64,000 bases of DNA, from NCBI GenBank assembly GCA_945877575.1, contig CAMDUE010000014.1, positions 1-64,000 of the forward strand. The letters are read 5' to 3'. Positions 56,803-64,000 of this stretch are shown here, one piece after another. The notes below the pieces were generated by a model. It was not told where the DNA came from, searched no databases, and was given only the letters and a program-made list of their open reading frames with translations. A program made the position numbers and the translations under genes. Position 1 is the stretch's first letter; every line of letters starts with the position of its first letter. Origin of the DNA: Chitinophaga pinensis (GTDB taxonomy: Bacteria; Bacteroidota; Bacteroidia; NS11-12g; UBA955).

Positions 56803-57696
56803 ATGAAATTACTGTCCCCAGAAAAAGCGTTTCTCTCTCCCTCGGAAGAAGCTCTAACGCAACTAGAAAATTCCAAAATAGCCATACAACTTGTTCCTTA
56901 CGAACATACCTCTAGTTATATTTCAGGTTCAAACTTAGGTCCTGAAGCCATCATTAATGCCAGCCACTTTGTGGAATTTTACGATGAAGAATTAGACCGT
57001 GAAACGTATAGAAATATTGGCTGCGCCACACTTGAACCTATAGATTTTGGAAATAGCGTTGATGAAGATGCCATGAAAATCATCGAAAATCAAACCGATG
57101 AGCTTCTCAATCTAAATAAATTTGTAGTTTCTCTTGGCGCCGAACACACTGTAACTAACGGCTTTGTGCGCTCGCACCTCAAAAAATACCCAAACCTTTC
57201 GGTTATTCAAATTGATGCCCATTCAGATTTGCGCGAAGCCTATCAAGGAAATCCTTATTCACATGCTAGTGTGATGGCCCGCATTCATGATATGAACGTC
57301 AATTTAGTACAAGTGGGTATTCGCGCTCAATGTATAGAAGAAAGCAACCTGATAAAGTCTTCTGATAACATTCATACTTGGTATGCACACATGCTTGATG
57401 ATCAAGACCAATGGATTGATGCTTGCATTGATAAACTTGGCGATCATGTTTATGTTACCATTGATGCTGATGGATTTGATCCGTCAGTAGCTCCCGCAGT
57501 AGGTACTGCTGAACCCGGCGGATTGACATGGAAACAAGGAAATAAACTTCTTAAGCGCCTATGCGAACGCAAAAAAATAGTAGGTTTTGATATTGTTGAA
57601 ATTGCTCCTCGTGAAATTGACCTCATTACAGAATTTACTATGGCAAAATTGTGTTACAAATTCTTGGGATACCTAGATACCAACAACCAAATTTAA
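56803..57696 (+). CDS. speB: Agmatinase/arginase-family ureohydrolase
   Basis: 297 residues. Two-manganese site: SLGAEHTV (His), IDAHSDLRE and TIDADGFDPS. The protein is agmatinase-length and lacks arginase-specific features I could recognise, so agmatine to putrescine and urea is the likely reaction, though other guanidino substrates are possible. Co-transcribed with efp and followed by a cysteine desulfurase. Confidence 0.88.
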   Translation: MKLLSPEKAFLSPSEEALTQLENSKIAIQLVPYEHTSSYISGSNLGPEAIINASHFVEFYDEELDRETYRNIGCATLEPIDFGNSVDEDAMKIIENQTDELLNLNKFVVSLGAEHTVTNGFVRSHLKKYPNLSVIQIDAHSDLREAYQGNPYSHASVMARIHDMNVNLVQVGIRAQCIEESNLIKSSDNIHTWYAHMLDDQDQWIDACIDKLGDHVYVTIDADGFDPSVAPAVGTAEPGGLTWKQGNKLLKRLCERKKIVGFDIVEIAPREIDLITEFTMAKLCYKFLGYLDTNNQI

Positions 57697-57710
57697 CCCA
57701 TTATCAAAGA

Positions 57711-58847
57711 ATGAACGAATCACCCCGTATTTACCTCGATAACGCCGCAACCACTCCTATTGATCCGGTAGTAGTAGATTCTATGGTAGAAGTAATGAAA
57801 AATCATTACGGAAACCCAAGTTCTACCCACGGACATGGTAGAAAAGTAAAAACACTCGTGGAAGAAAGTCGGGGTAAAGTCGCTTCATTGTTGAATTGCA
57901 AACCGTCTGAAATTTTTTTTACTTCTGGCGGCACCGAAGCTGATAACCTAGCCATACGTGGCTCAGTTGCTAACTTAGGAATTGATACCATCATTTCATC
58001 GCCCATTGAACACCATGCTGTACTGCACACCGTAGAAGAATTGGCACATCAAGGTAAAGTTGAACTTAAAATGGTGAAGGTTCTTCCTGATGGCCACATT
58101 GACATGGAACATCTAAATCAACTTCTTAGTGAATCTGGTAAGTCTTTAGTGAGTCTAATGCACGCCAACAACGAAATTGGCAACCTGATAGATATTGAAG
58201 CGGTTGGTGAACTAGTGCATAAACATGGTGGTGTTTTCCATTGCGATACTGTTCAAACCATGGGACAATACACTTTTGATCTCAGCAAGAATTATGTTGA
58301 TTTCATTTGCGGTGCAGCACATAAATTCAATGGCCCTAAAGGGGTTGGATTCATTTACATCAATAAATCAAATCACATTTCTCCTCTGATTACAGGAGGG
58401 GCACAAGAACGCGAAATGCGCGGCGGAACCGAAAATGTGTACGGAATAGTAGGATTAGCAAAAGCTCTAGAACTTTCTTACGCCGAAGTTGATGCTAAAA
58501 AAGAAAAATTACAAGGCCTAAAAAGGCACATGATTCAACGTCTGAAATCTGAATTTCAAGACATCCAATTCAATGGAGATGCCGAAGGGAATTGCCTCTA
58601 TACCGTATTAAGCGTCTCTTTCCCTCCTACTGAAACCGGAAATTTACTTCTATTTAATTTGGACTTGGTTGGGATCTCCTGTTCAGGTGGAAGCGCTTGT
58701 TCAAGCGGAGCCACTGGTGGAAGTCATGTAATAAACACCATCCGTCCAAACAACAATCGAACCACCGTCAGATTCAGTTTTGGTAAGTTCAATACCGTTG
58801 AAGACATTGATGTTACCATTGAAAAATTAAAAACTTGGTATAATTAA
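57711..58847 (+). CDS. Cysteine desulfurase (IscS/NifS family)
   Basis: 378 residues. Pyridoxal-phosphate enzyme that moves sulfur from Cys to acceptor proteins. Motifs: IYLDNAATTPID, THGHGRKV, SGGTEADNLA, and the Lys in CGAAHKFNGPKGVGF; the active Cys sits in SCSGGSACSSGA. That Cys loop fits the IscS/NifS group rather than SufS. No IscU is nearby. The start at 57711 lies just past the speB stop. Confidence 0.93.
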   Translation: MNESPRIYLDNAATTPIDPVVVDSMVEVMKNHYGNPSSTHGHGRKVKTLVEESRGKVASLLNCKPSEIFFTSGGTEADNLAIRGSVANLGIDTIISSPIEHHAVLHTVEELAHQGKVELKMVKVLPDGHIDMEHLNQLLSESGKSLVSLMHANNEIGNLIDIEAVGELVHKHGGVFHCDTVQTMGQYTFDLSKNYVDFICGAAHKFNGPKGVGFIYINKSNHISPLITGGAQEREMRGGTENVYGIVGLAKALELSYAEVDAKKEKLQGLKRHMIQRLKSEFQDIQFNGDAEGNCLYTVLSVSFPPTETGNLLLFNLDLVGISCSGGSACSSGATGGSHVINTIRPNNNRTTVRFSFGKFNTVEDIDVTIEKLKTWYN

Positions 58848-58848
58848 T

Positions 58849-59274
58849 ATGCCCTTGCTGTATATTACCCGAAAAGAGCATTTCAATGCCGCTCATCAAC
58901 TGTGGAACCCACAAATCTCAGATGAAGATAATTTCACCCTTTTCGGTAAATGTGCCAATCCAAATTTCCATGGACATAATTTTGATTTATACGTTTGCGT
59001 AAAAGGTCAACCAGACCCAGAAACAGGGCTTGTAATGGACCTAAAGAAGTTGAAAATCATTATTAGAGAGCAAGTAATTGATGATTTAGACCATCAAAAT
59101 CTAAATTTAGATGTTTCTTGGCTCCAAGGTAAAATGCCCTCTATTGAGAATATTGCCGTGGCTATCTGGAATAGAATTTCACCTCACCTCCCTGCTGGTG
59201 TAGCTCTACATAAAATCACCCTTTGGGAAACACAAAATAATTTTGTGGAATACTTCGGCGATCAAGTTGTATAG
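58849..59274 (+). CDS. queD: 6-pyruvoyl-tetrahydropterin synthase family / QueD
   Basis: 141 residues. Zinc ligands His16 (FNAAHQL), His41 and His43 (FHGHNF), and the catalytic Cys35 in GKCANPNFHGH. The final ITLWETQNNFVEYFG is typical. Bacterial QueD makes 6-carboxy-tetrahydropterin for queuosine; a PTPS role cannot be excluded. It starts 1 bp after the desulfurase stop and overlaps the convergent DUF4293 gene at its 3' end by 59 bp. Confidence 0.88.
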   Translation: MPLLYITRKEHFNAAHQLWNPQISDEDNFTLFGKCANPNFHGHNFDLYVCVKGQPDPETGLVMDLKKLKIIIREQVIDDLDHQNLNLDVSWLQGKMPSIENIAVAIWNRISPHLPAGVALHKITLWETQNNFVEYFGDQVV

Positions 59275-59719
59275 CAACAATTGACAAAATATTCAAAGCT
59301 AATATTAGAATGACCCAAAAAATATGGGCATTTAATTCATGATTCAAAACGGCAATATTGTTGTTTTTGAATGTAATATATTGGTACATTAATTTTAAAC
59401 CAAGTACCACAATAAATACCGAAGATATCATCACAGAATAAACCTGAAATTTGATAAATCTGAACATGAAAATAGCGGCAAATGACAAACTACCAGACAA
59501 AATGAGTAGTATAAAATTCCACCAATAATGTTCAAAGGATAGTATTCCTGATTGTCCAGTAATTGACTCTCCAAAACTTGACCAAAAAAGAAAAATGGCC
59601 TGATATTCGGAGCCATCATTTACGTAGCCAAACTCCGCGTAAATTGGATTAACAACCAAAAGCAAACCACACATGGCGAACGATATAAACAGAAATATGG
59701 TCTGAATTCGCTGTATCAT
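59216..59719 (-). CDS. DUF4293-family membrane protein
   Basis: 167 residues, four predicted membrane spans. The start MIQRIQTIFLFISF is the signature of DUF4293, a family confined to Bacteroidota. Function unknown. The ATG directly follows the histidine kinase stop codon. Its 3' end overlaps queD by 59 bp. Confidence 0.82.
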   Translation of the reverse strand: MIQRIQTIFLFISFAMCGLLLVVNPIYAEFGYVNDGSEYQAIFLFWSSFGESITGQSGILSFEHYWWNFILLILSGSLSFAAIFMFRFIKFQVYSVMISSVFIVVLGLKLMYQYITFKNNNIAVLNHELNAHIFWVILILALNILSIVAIQLDRRSIPQNYFVFPKG

Positions 59720-60901
59720 CTATTGTAAATTATTACATTTCAAGATAATTCGTATAACTGTTTTGTCAAATGCATGACTTTCTTTAACGAAAATCTGCCC
59801 TTTGTGGTAATCTTCCACAATTCGCTTTGCAAGTGATAACCCTAAACCCCAACCCCGTTTTTTAGTTGTAAAACCTGGCTTAAAAATATCTTTCGTTTGA
59901 TTTCTTGGGATACCTTTTCCGTTGTCAATAACATCTATAAAAGCCAAATTATTCCTACAATTTACTTCAACCCTCAAACTTCCTTTCCCCTCCATGGCAT
60001 CAACACTATTTTTTACAACATTCTCAATTACCCAGTTAAATAAATTCACGTTAATGTTCACCATAACCGGCTTAGGATATAATTTCCATTGAAAATTTAC
60101 TGAGTTGCTGATTCGATTTGATAAATACTTCAACGAGGTTTCTAATACTATATTAACATTTGCAATTTCCAAAACGGGTGTTGAACCAATTTTTGAAAAT
60201 CTCTCGGTTATGATTTGCAACCGATCAATGTCTTTTTTCATTTCATCGGCGGCATTGTCAGGAATGATATCATTTTCTATGCATTCAACCCAACCCATTA
60301 AACTACTTATTGGCGTACCCAATTGATGCGCTGTTTCCTTTGCCAAACCCACCCAAACTTGATTTTGCTCACTTCTGGTTGAAAACGAAAATGCCGAATA
60401 ACTCACAAATACAAACAATGCAACAATGGCCAAAACTACATACGGATAATATTCTAGTTGCCTCAATACAGAACTCTTCCCATAATATACCCGAAATACT
60501 GTGTTTTCATCAATGGGAATCAAAATAGGATCATGTTCTGCAGCAAACTCAGCAATCTTCTCTTTTAATGTAGATTCAGATATGATTTGTTCTTTTTCTG
60601 TTAAATTGATGTATTGAATAATTCTATCTGATTCCGAAACTAAAATAGCTGGAATGGTTTCATTTGACTGAACAATCTTCAAATGAAATCCTAAATCGCC
60701 TTCGCTATTGGGGTCAGACAATACTCTTTCAGCATCAGCCCAAATTTCCATTTTTTTGGTTTCCTCTACCGCAATCTTTTGAACCAATCTTTGAGATAAA
60801 AACAAGGTTAAAATACTGATCAATACTGCTAGTAAAAGGAGAATCACTTTAATAAAGCGACGCAACTCATAGGCATTAATATTTTTAAACGTGTTAATCA
60901 C
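59720..60901 (-). CDS. Sensor histidine kinase
   Basis: 393 residues. Membrane spans near 15-36 and 150-170 flank a periplasmic sensor of about 110 residues. The phospho-acceptor His192 is in AKETAHQLGTPISS. The N box is NVVKNSVDAM near 294-303, and the ATP site is DNGKGIP and KRGWGLGLSLAKRIVE. No HAMP or receiver is seen. No response regulator is adjacent. The ATG overlaps the glycosyltransferase-fusion stop by 4 bp. Confidence 0.92.
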   Translation of the reverse strand: MINTFKNINAYELRRFIKVILLLLAVLISILTLFLSQRLVQKIAVEETKKMEIWADAERVLSDPNSEGDLGFHLKIVQSNETIPAILVSESDRIIQYINLTEKEQIISESTLKEKIAEFAAEHDPILIPIDENTVFRVYYGKSSVLRQLEYYPYVVLAIVALFVFVSYSAFSFSTRSEQNQVWVGLAKETAHQLGTPISSLMGWVECIENDIIPDNAADEMKKDIDRLQIITERFSKIGSTPVLEIANVNIVLETSLKYLSNRISNSVNFQWKLYPKPVMVNINVNLFNWVIENVVKNSVDAMEGKGSLRVEVNCRNNLAFIDVIDNGKGIPRNQTKDIFKPGFTTKKRGWGLGLSLAKRIVEDYHKGQIFVKESHAFDKTVIRIILKCNNLQ

Positions 60902-62844
60902 TGATGCTTAAGATAATCCCACAATATTTCTAAATCACGCCATACCTCATAATCTTTAGCGTACAAGTGATTTACATCAGCTTCAAATTCTGAACCAGTC
61001 CAAACTCCTGCTGAACTAATTACTCCAGGTTTCAAAACGGGCAATTTTTCAGCGCTCAATTGTCCGTGATAACTTACCCAAGTCATTTTACCTAAAAGCA
61101 CTTTGGGTATGTATCCAAAAACATATCTCCAACGTGAAGATCTAAACAACGGATATCCCAAAGCTATAGTTGACCTTATAATCAACAATACTATCCCTAA
61201 AACATCAAAGATTCGCTTCCGACGAAGCATATGATATTCAGACAATTGATATTTTACTTCAAGAGTAAACAGTTCTCCAGGCTCGTTCTTTGAATCTGAT
61301 CCAATGATAAACTCACTACTTTCAGGAGCAATTTTAAGCTGAACCTGCTCCTTTGAAAAACCAGACATAGAGTCCATAATTCTAGAAGCTGATACATCTT
61401 TACCGCTAAAAATGATAGAATTTGCTCGGTAAATCTCTACCAACTCATCCAATTGATTAAAACTTCCTAAAAATCCGGCCTGCCTATCGACGTTGGGTGT
61501 AACGGCACCTAAATAAACATGCGGAACACCGCTCTTATTTAATAAGTCTGTAATGCGCTCTACTTCATTGTTACCACCAACCACAAGAATTCTTTTCTCT
61601 GTTTTTTTGCCCTGGCTGCCTTTCCATCCCAACAAATCTGCAAAAACTCGAATCATCAACATACCTCCAACTGCCCAGGCCGAACCCAATCCCAAAATAG
61701 CCCTAGAAAACTGCCATTCCTTGGGATAAAATCCATAAATCGCAAACATCAATATACTTCCAATCAATGCTCCTCGAAACAATCTGTATGGCTTGTAGGG
61801 ACGATCATATCCGCCCGAAACGTAAACAGCAACCATTGCCACCAAAGCATAAATTGGAATATGAGCCAGATAATATTCATCTGGGTAAAATCCACGTACA
61901 AATTTGTGATAGAGCTCCCAATATTTGGCTATTCCATAAAACCCTAAGTAAATGATAATGAAATCAATAGCCGGAAAAAGCACTTTAGAAACACTCTGAA
62001 AAATCAATGCTACAGAAGCCCTTAAATAAATGGCAATTTGTATCCAAAACGAAAACCAACCTGCCATCCGTTTGGAATAGTGCTTTTTTGCAAAAAGTAC
62101 CATGGCGTTGTAAAATACTTTTACATAATTGACAGATTTTTTCTTGGTACTTTCACCCTTATAGTGAATGATGGTAGTATCAGCAAAATAAACATTCTTA
62201 TACCCACCCAATATGATTCGGTAAGACAAATCAATGTCTTCACCATACATGAAGAATTGTTCGTCTAAAAGCCCAACTTTTTCGAGCATTTCACCTCTCA
62301 TCATCATAAAAGCGCCGGCCAAAATTTCCACTTCATGGGTTTCAAATTCAGACAAATACTTCATGTGGTAACGACCAAAATATTTAGATTTCGGAAACAA
62401 AGAAGCCAAACCCGTCATCTTAAAAAATGCCACTGAAGGTGTTGGAAGGCCGCGCTTACTTTCTGGTAAAAATTGACCTTTTCCATCAATCATTCGAACT
62501 CCAAGTCCGCCAACGCTTGGGTTTGCATCTAAATAGTCAATGCACTTTACGAATGTATCTTCTTGAAGAACCGTATCTGGGTTTAATAACAAAGAATATT
62601 TCGCATTACTCTGCCTCAGAGCCTGATTATTAGCCCTTGAAAAACCGACATTCTCATGGTTTTCGATCAATTTCACCCAAGGAAATTTCTCCTTTACCAT
62701 TTCAATGCTCCCGTCAACGCTGTTGTTATCAACCACCCATGTTTCTACAGTCAAGCCTTTTGAAGCAACCTCTACGCTCAATAATACTTGTTCTAAGAAG
62801 TGCTTAACATTATAATTTACGATGACTACGGAAAGTTGATTCAT
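60898..62844 (-). CDS. GT2 glycosyltransferase fused to a degenerate polyprenyl-phosphate sugar-transferase module
   Basis: 648 residues. Residues 1-250 form a GT2 domain (VVIVNYN, VVDNNSVDGS, LLLNPDTVL as DxD site). About five membrane spans follow (to about 410), then a nucleotide-binding-like domain (RILVVGGNNEVERI) as in WbaP/CpsE-type proteins. The final part (RRKRIFDVLGIVLLIIRS, LPVLKPGVIS) resembles Bac_transf, but the catalytic basic KFRSM-type segment is not found. It likely acts in surface polysaccharide synthesis, perhaps as a GT2 with a membrane scaffold. Confidence 0.72.
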   Translation of the reverse strand: MNQLSVVIVNYNVKHFLEQVLLSVEVASKGLTVETWVVDNNSVDGSIEMVKEKFPWVKLIENHENVGFSRANNQALRQSNAKYSLLLNPDTVLQEDTFVKCIDYLDANPSVGGLGVRMIDGKGQFLPESKRGLPTPSVAFFKMTGLASLFPKSKYFGRYHMKYLSEFETHEVEILAGAFMMMRGEMLEKVGLLDEQFFMYGEDIDLSYRIILGGYKNVYFADTTIIHYKGESTKKKSVNYVKVFYNAMVLFAKKHYSKRMAGWFSFWIQIAIYLRASVALIFQSVSKVLFPAIDFIIIYLGFYGIAKYWELYHKFVRGFYPDEYYLAHIPIYALVAMVAVYVSGGYDRPYKPYRLFRGALIGSILMFAIYGFYPKEWQFSRAILGLGSAWAVGGMLMIRVFADLLGWKGSQGKKTEKRILVVGGNNEVERITDLLNKSGVPHVYLGAVTPNVDRQAGFLGSFNQLDELVEIYRANSIIFSGKDVSASRIMDSMSGFSKEQVQLKIAPESSEFIIGSDSKNEPGELFTLEVKYQLSEYHMLRRKRIFDVLGIVLLIIRSTIALGYPLFRSSRWRYVFGYIPKVLLGKMTWVSYHGQLSAEKLPVLKPGVISSAGVWTGSEFEADVNHLYAKDYEVWRDLEILWDYLKHQ

Positions 62845-62856
62845 GATTAACAGAGA

Positions 62857-63468
62857 TTATACAGAATAATGAGTGCGTTGCAGTAAGCTCCTACCTAATG
62901 TGATTTCATCTACATATTCTAATTCTCCACCTACCGATATTCCGCGAGCTATACTGCTCACCGGTACTTCAAATTCTTGCAATTTTTTAGCAATGTAGTA
63001 CATTGTAGTATCACCTTCCACTGTTGCACTTAACGCCAAAATAACCTCAGATATTCCACCTTGGGTACTTGAAATACGTTCAAATAAAGATTGCAGATTT
63101 AAATCTGATGGACCTACTCCGTCCATGGGAGAAATCAACCCACCTAAAACATGGTATTCCCCTTTGAATTGCGATGTAGCCTCTATGGCCATCAAGTCAC
63201 TAAAATCTTCCACTACACAGATTACTTCTTTCTGTCTCTGAGGATCAGAACAAATACTGCAATACTCAAAATCACTTACTGTTCCGCAATTATTGCAAAA
63301 CTTTAAATCGGTTTTTAGTCGCAAAATTCTTTCAGATATGGAAGCTACTTCTAACTCAGGTCTCTTTAACAAATACATCGCCATTCGCAAGGCAGTTCGC
63401 TTGCCAATTCCGGGAAATGAGGATAAAGCATCAACCGCTTTTTCAACAATATCGGATGTAAATTGCAT
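62857..63468 (-). CDS. recR: Recombination protein RecR
   Basis: 203 residues. HhH region (LSSFPGIGKRTALRMA), zinc motif CNNCGTVSDFEYCSIC and the Toprim domain (ILALSATVEGDTTMYYI). RecR loads RecA at gaps with RecO/RecF. First gene of the run recR-GT fusion-kinase-DUF4293. Confidence 0.96.
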   Translation of the reverse strand: MQFTSDIVEKAVDALSSFPGIGKRTALRMAMYLLKRPELEVASISERILRLKTDLKFCNNCGTVSDFEYCSICSDPQRQKEVICVVEDFSDLMAIEATSQFKGEYHVLGGLISPMDGVGPSDLNLQSLFERISSTQGGISEVILALSATVEGDTTMYYIAKKLQEFEVPVSSIARGISVGGELEYVDEITLGRSLLQRTHYSV

Positions 63469-63506
63469 TCGTGCGAATTTAAGTCAAACTAAAGGTTATT
63501 TGTAAC

Positions 63507-63514
63507 TAACTTTG
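63507..63514 (+). promoter_or_regulatory. -7 promoter element of panD
   Basis: TAACTTTG, exact TAnnTTTG, ending 6 nt before the panD ATG. Confidence 0.65.
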
Positions 63515-63520
63515 CGCCAA

Positions 63521-63868
63521 ATGTATATTGAAGTCCTACAAGCTAAAATACACAATGTTCGCCTGACCCAAACCGAACTAAACTACACTGGGAGTATCAC
63601 CATTGATATGAATTTGGTTGATGCCGCAGGAATGATCCCCAATCAAAAAGTATTGATTGTAAACAACAACAACGGCGAACGCTTTGAAACCTACATCATT
63701 GAAGGTGAAAGAGGAAGCGGCATTATTGGACTCAACGGTGCAGCTGCTAGAAAAGGACAAGTAGGTGACGAACTCATCATAATGACTTTTGTTTCAATGT
63801 CTATTGAAGAGGCAAAAAAACACCAACCCAACAACATCTTCCCTGATCGCAACAACCAATTGATCTAA
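63521..63868 (+). CDS. panD: Aspartate 1-decarboxylase proenzyme
   Basis: 115 residues. It makes beta-alanine for pantothenate. The self-cleavage site Gly24-Ser25 (NYTG-SITID) is in its canonical place, so Ser25 becomes the pyruvoyl group. NGAAARKGQVGDELIIM completes the family core. The ATG at 63521 gives the standard N-terminus; a TTG 9 bp upstream is part of the promoter. The stop overlaps the next ATG by one base. Confidence 0.96.
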   Translation: MYIEVLQAKIHNVRLTQTELNYTGSITIDMNLVDAAGMIPNQKVLIVNNNNGERFETYIIEGERGSGIIGLNGAAARKGQVGDELIIMTFVSMSIEEAKKHQPNNIFPDRNNQLI

Positions 63869-64000
63869 TGAAAATTAGCAAACACCTGTTTACTCGAGCT
63901 TTAATGATCATTTTTGCCATTGGAGTTTTTGTATACATTGGTGTTGAAACTAATTGGGTCGAAACTTGGAAAGCCGTCAAATCTGCAAACTACCTGTATA
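63868..64000 (+). CDS. Membrane protein, N-terminus only (probably lysylphosphatidylglycerol synthase TM/YbhN-like)
   Basis: Only the first 44 codons are in the window. The start is fused to the panD stop (TAATG). Residues 10-27 (RALMIIFAIGVFVYIGVE) form a membrane helix, followed by NWVETWKAVKSANYLY, which fits the first helix and loop of UPF0104/LPG_synthase_TM flippase-like proteins often found beside panD. Too short to be sure. Confidence 0.5.
   Translation, partial: MKISKHLFTRALMIIFAIGVFVYIGVETNWVETWKAVKSANYLY

Overview
This 64-kb window comes from a member of the Bacteroidota. The evidence is two proteins with the gliding-type (CHU_C, type IX type B) C-terminal sorting domain, one with a type A-like C-terminus next to a PorV/PorQ-family protein, a large carboxypeptidase-regulatory/TonB-type receptor, the lineage families DUF4293 and DUF3109, bacillithiol synthesis, and many -7 promoter elements of the form TAnnTTTG or TAnnTTCG with almost no Shine-Dalgarno sites. 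The genus cannot be told from the sequence. Most of the window is ordinary chromosome. I saw no rRNA, tRNA or CRISPR array.

Layout. 1-534: edge of a probable integrative element (excisionase-like gene and repeats) next to the 3' end of mnmE. 1.9-3.6 kb: fhs, followed by a 30-unit heptamer array and a bidirectional terminator. 3.85-13 kb (minus strand): greA, a HIT protein, DNA polymerase III delta', then an ECF sigma factor, a one-span anti-sigma-like protein carrying a sorting domain, and a giant secreted PKD-type protein. 13-21.9 kb (minus): TonB-type receptor, 1298-residue secreted protein and PorV-like barrel, closed by a terminator. 22-29.2 kb: a 2-hydroxyacid dehydrogenase and biotin carboxylase pair, divergent ccmB, and a protease pair (S41 and M49-like). 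29.2-37.8 kb (plus): acyltransferase-like protein, C1 peptidase, LpxH-like phosphatase and glycosyltransferase, alanine dehydrogenase, a 55-unit heptamer array, alpha/beta hydrolase, barrel protein and Kdo transferase. 37.8-41.7 kb (plus): groESL, then ruvX, def and a UbiA-type prenyltransferase. 41.7-48 kb (minus): a tight six-gene run yicC, two barrel proteins, pssA, purE, DUF3109. 48.1-53 kb (plus): M28 peptidase/glutaminyl cyclase, bshB1, VWA protein, ferredoxin reductase, mtgA. 53-56.2 kb (plus): a copper-type cassette of the MbnP/MbnH kind. 56.2-59.3 kb (plus): efp, agmatinase-like, cysteine desulfurase, queD. 59.2-63.5 kb (minus): recR, glycosyltransferase fusion, histidine kinase, DUF4293. 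63.5 kb to the end (plus): panD and the start of a membrane-protein gene.

The parts that stand out are: two non-coding arrays built of heptamers in an unbroken 7-bp register, one running from a stop codon to a terminator and the other between two genes and through the second start codon; a sigma/anti-sigma/secreted-protein operon in which the anti-sigma-like protein itself carries a type IX sorting domain; a three-gene outer-membrane operon (TonB receptor, secreted protein, PorV-like); an MbnP/MbnH cassette with two extra partners; and promoters placed so close to start codons that many mRNAs should be leaderless or nearly so.
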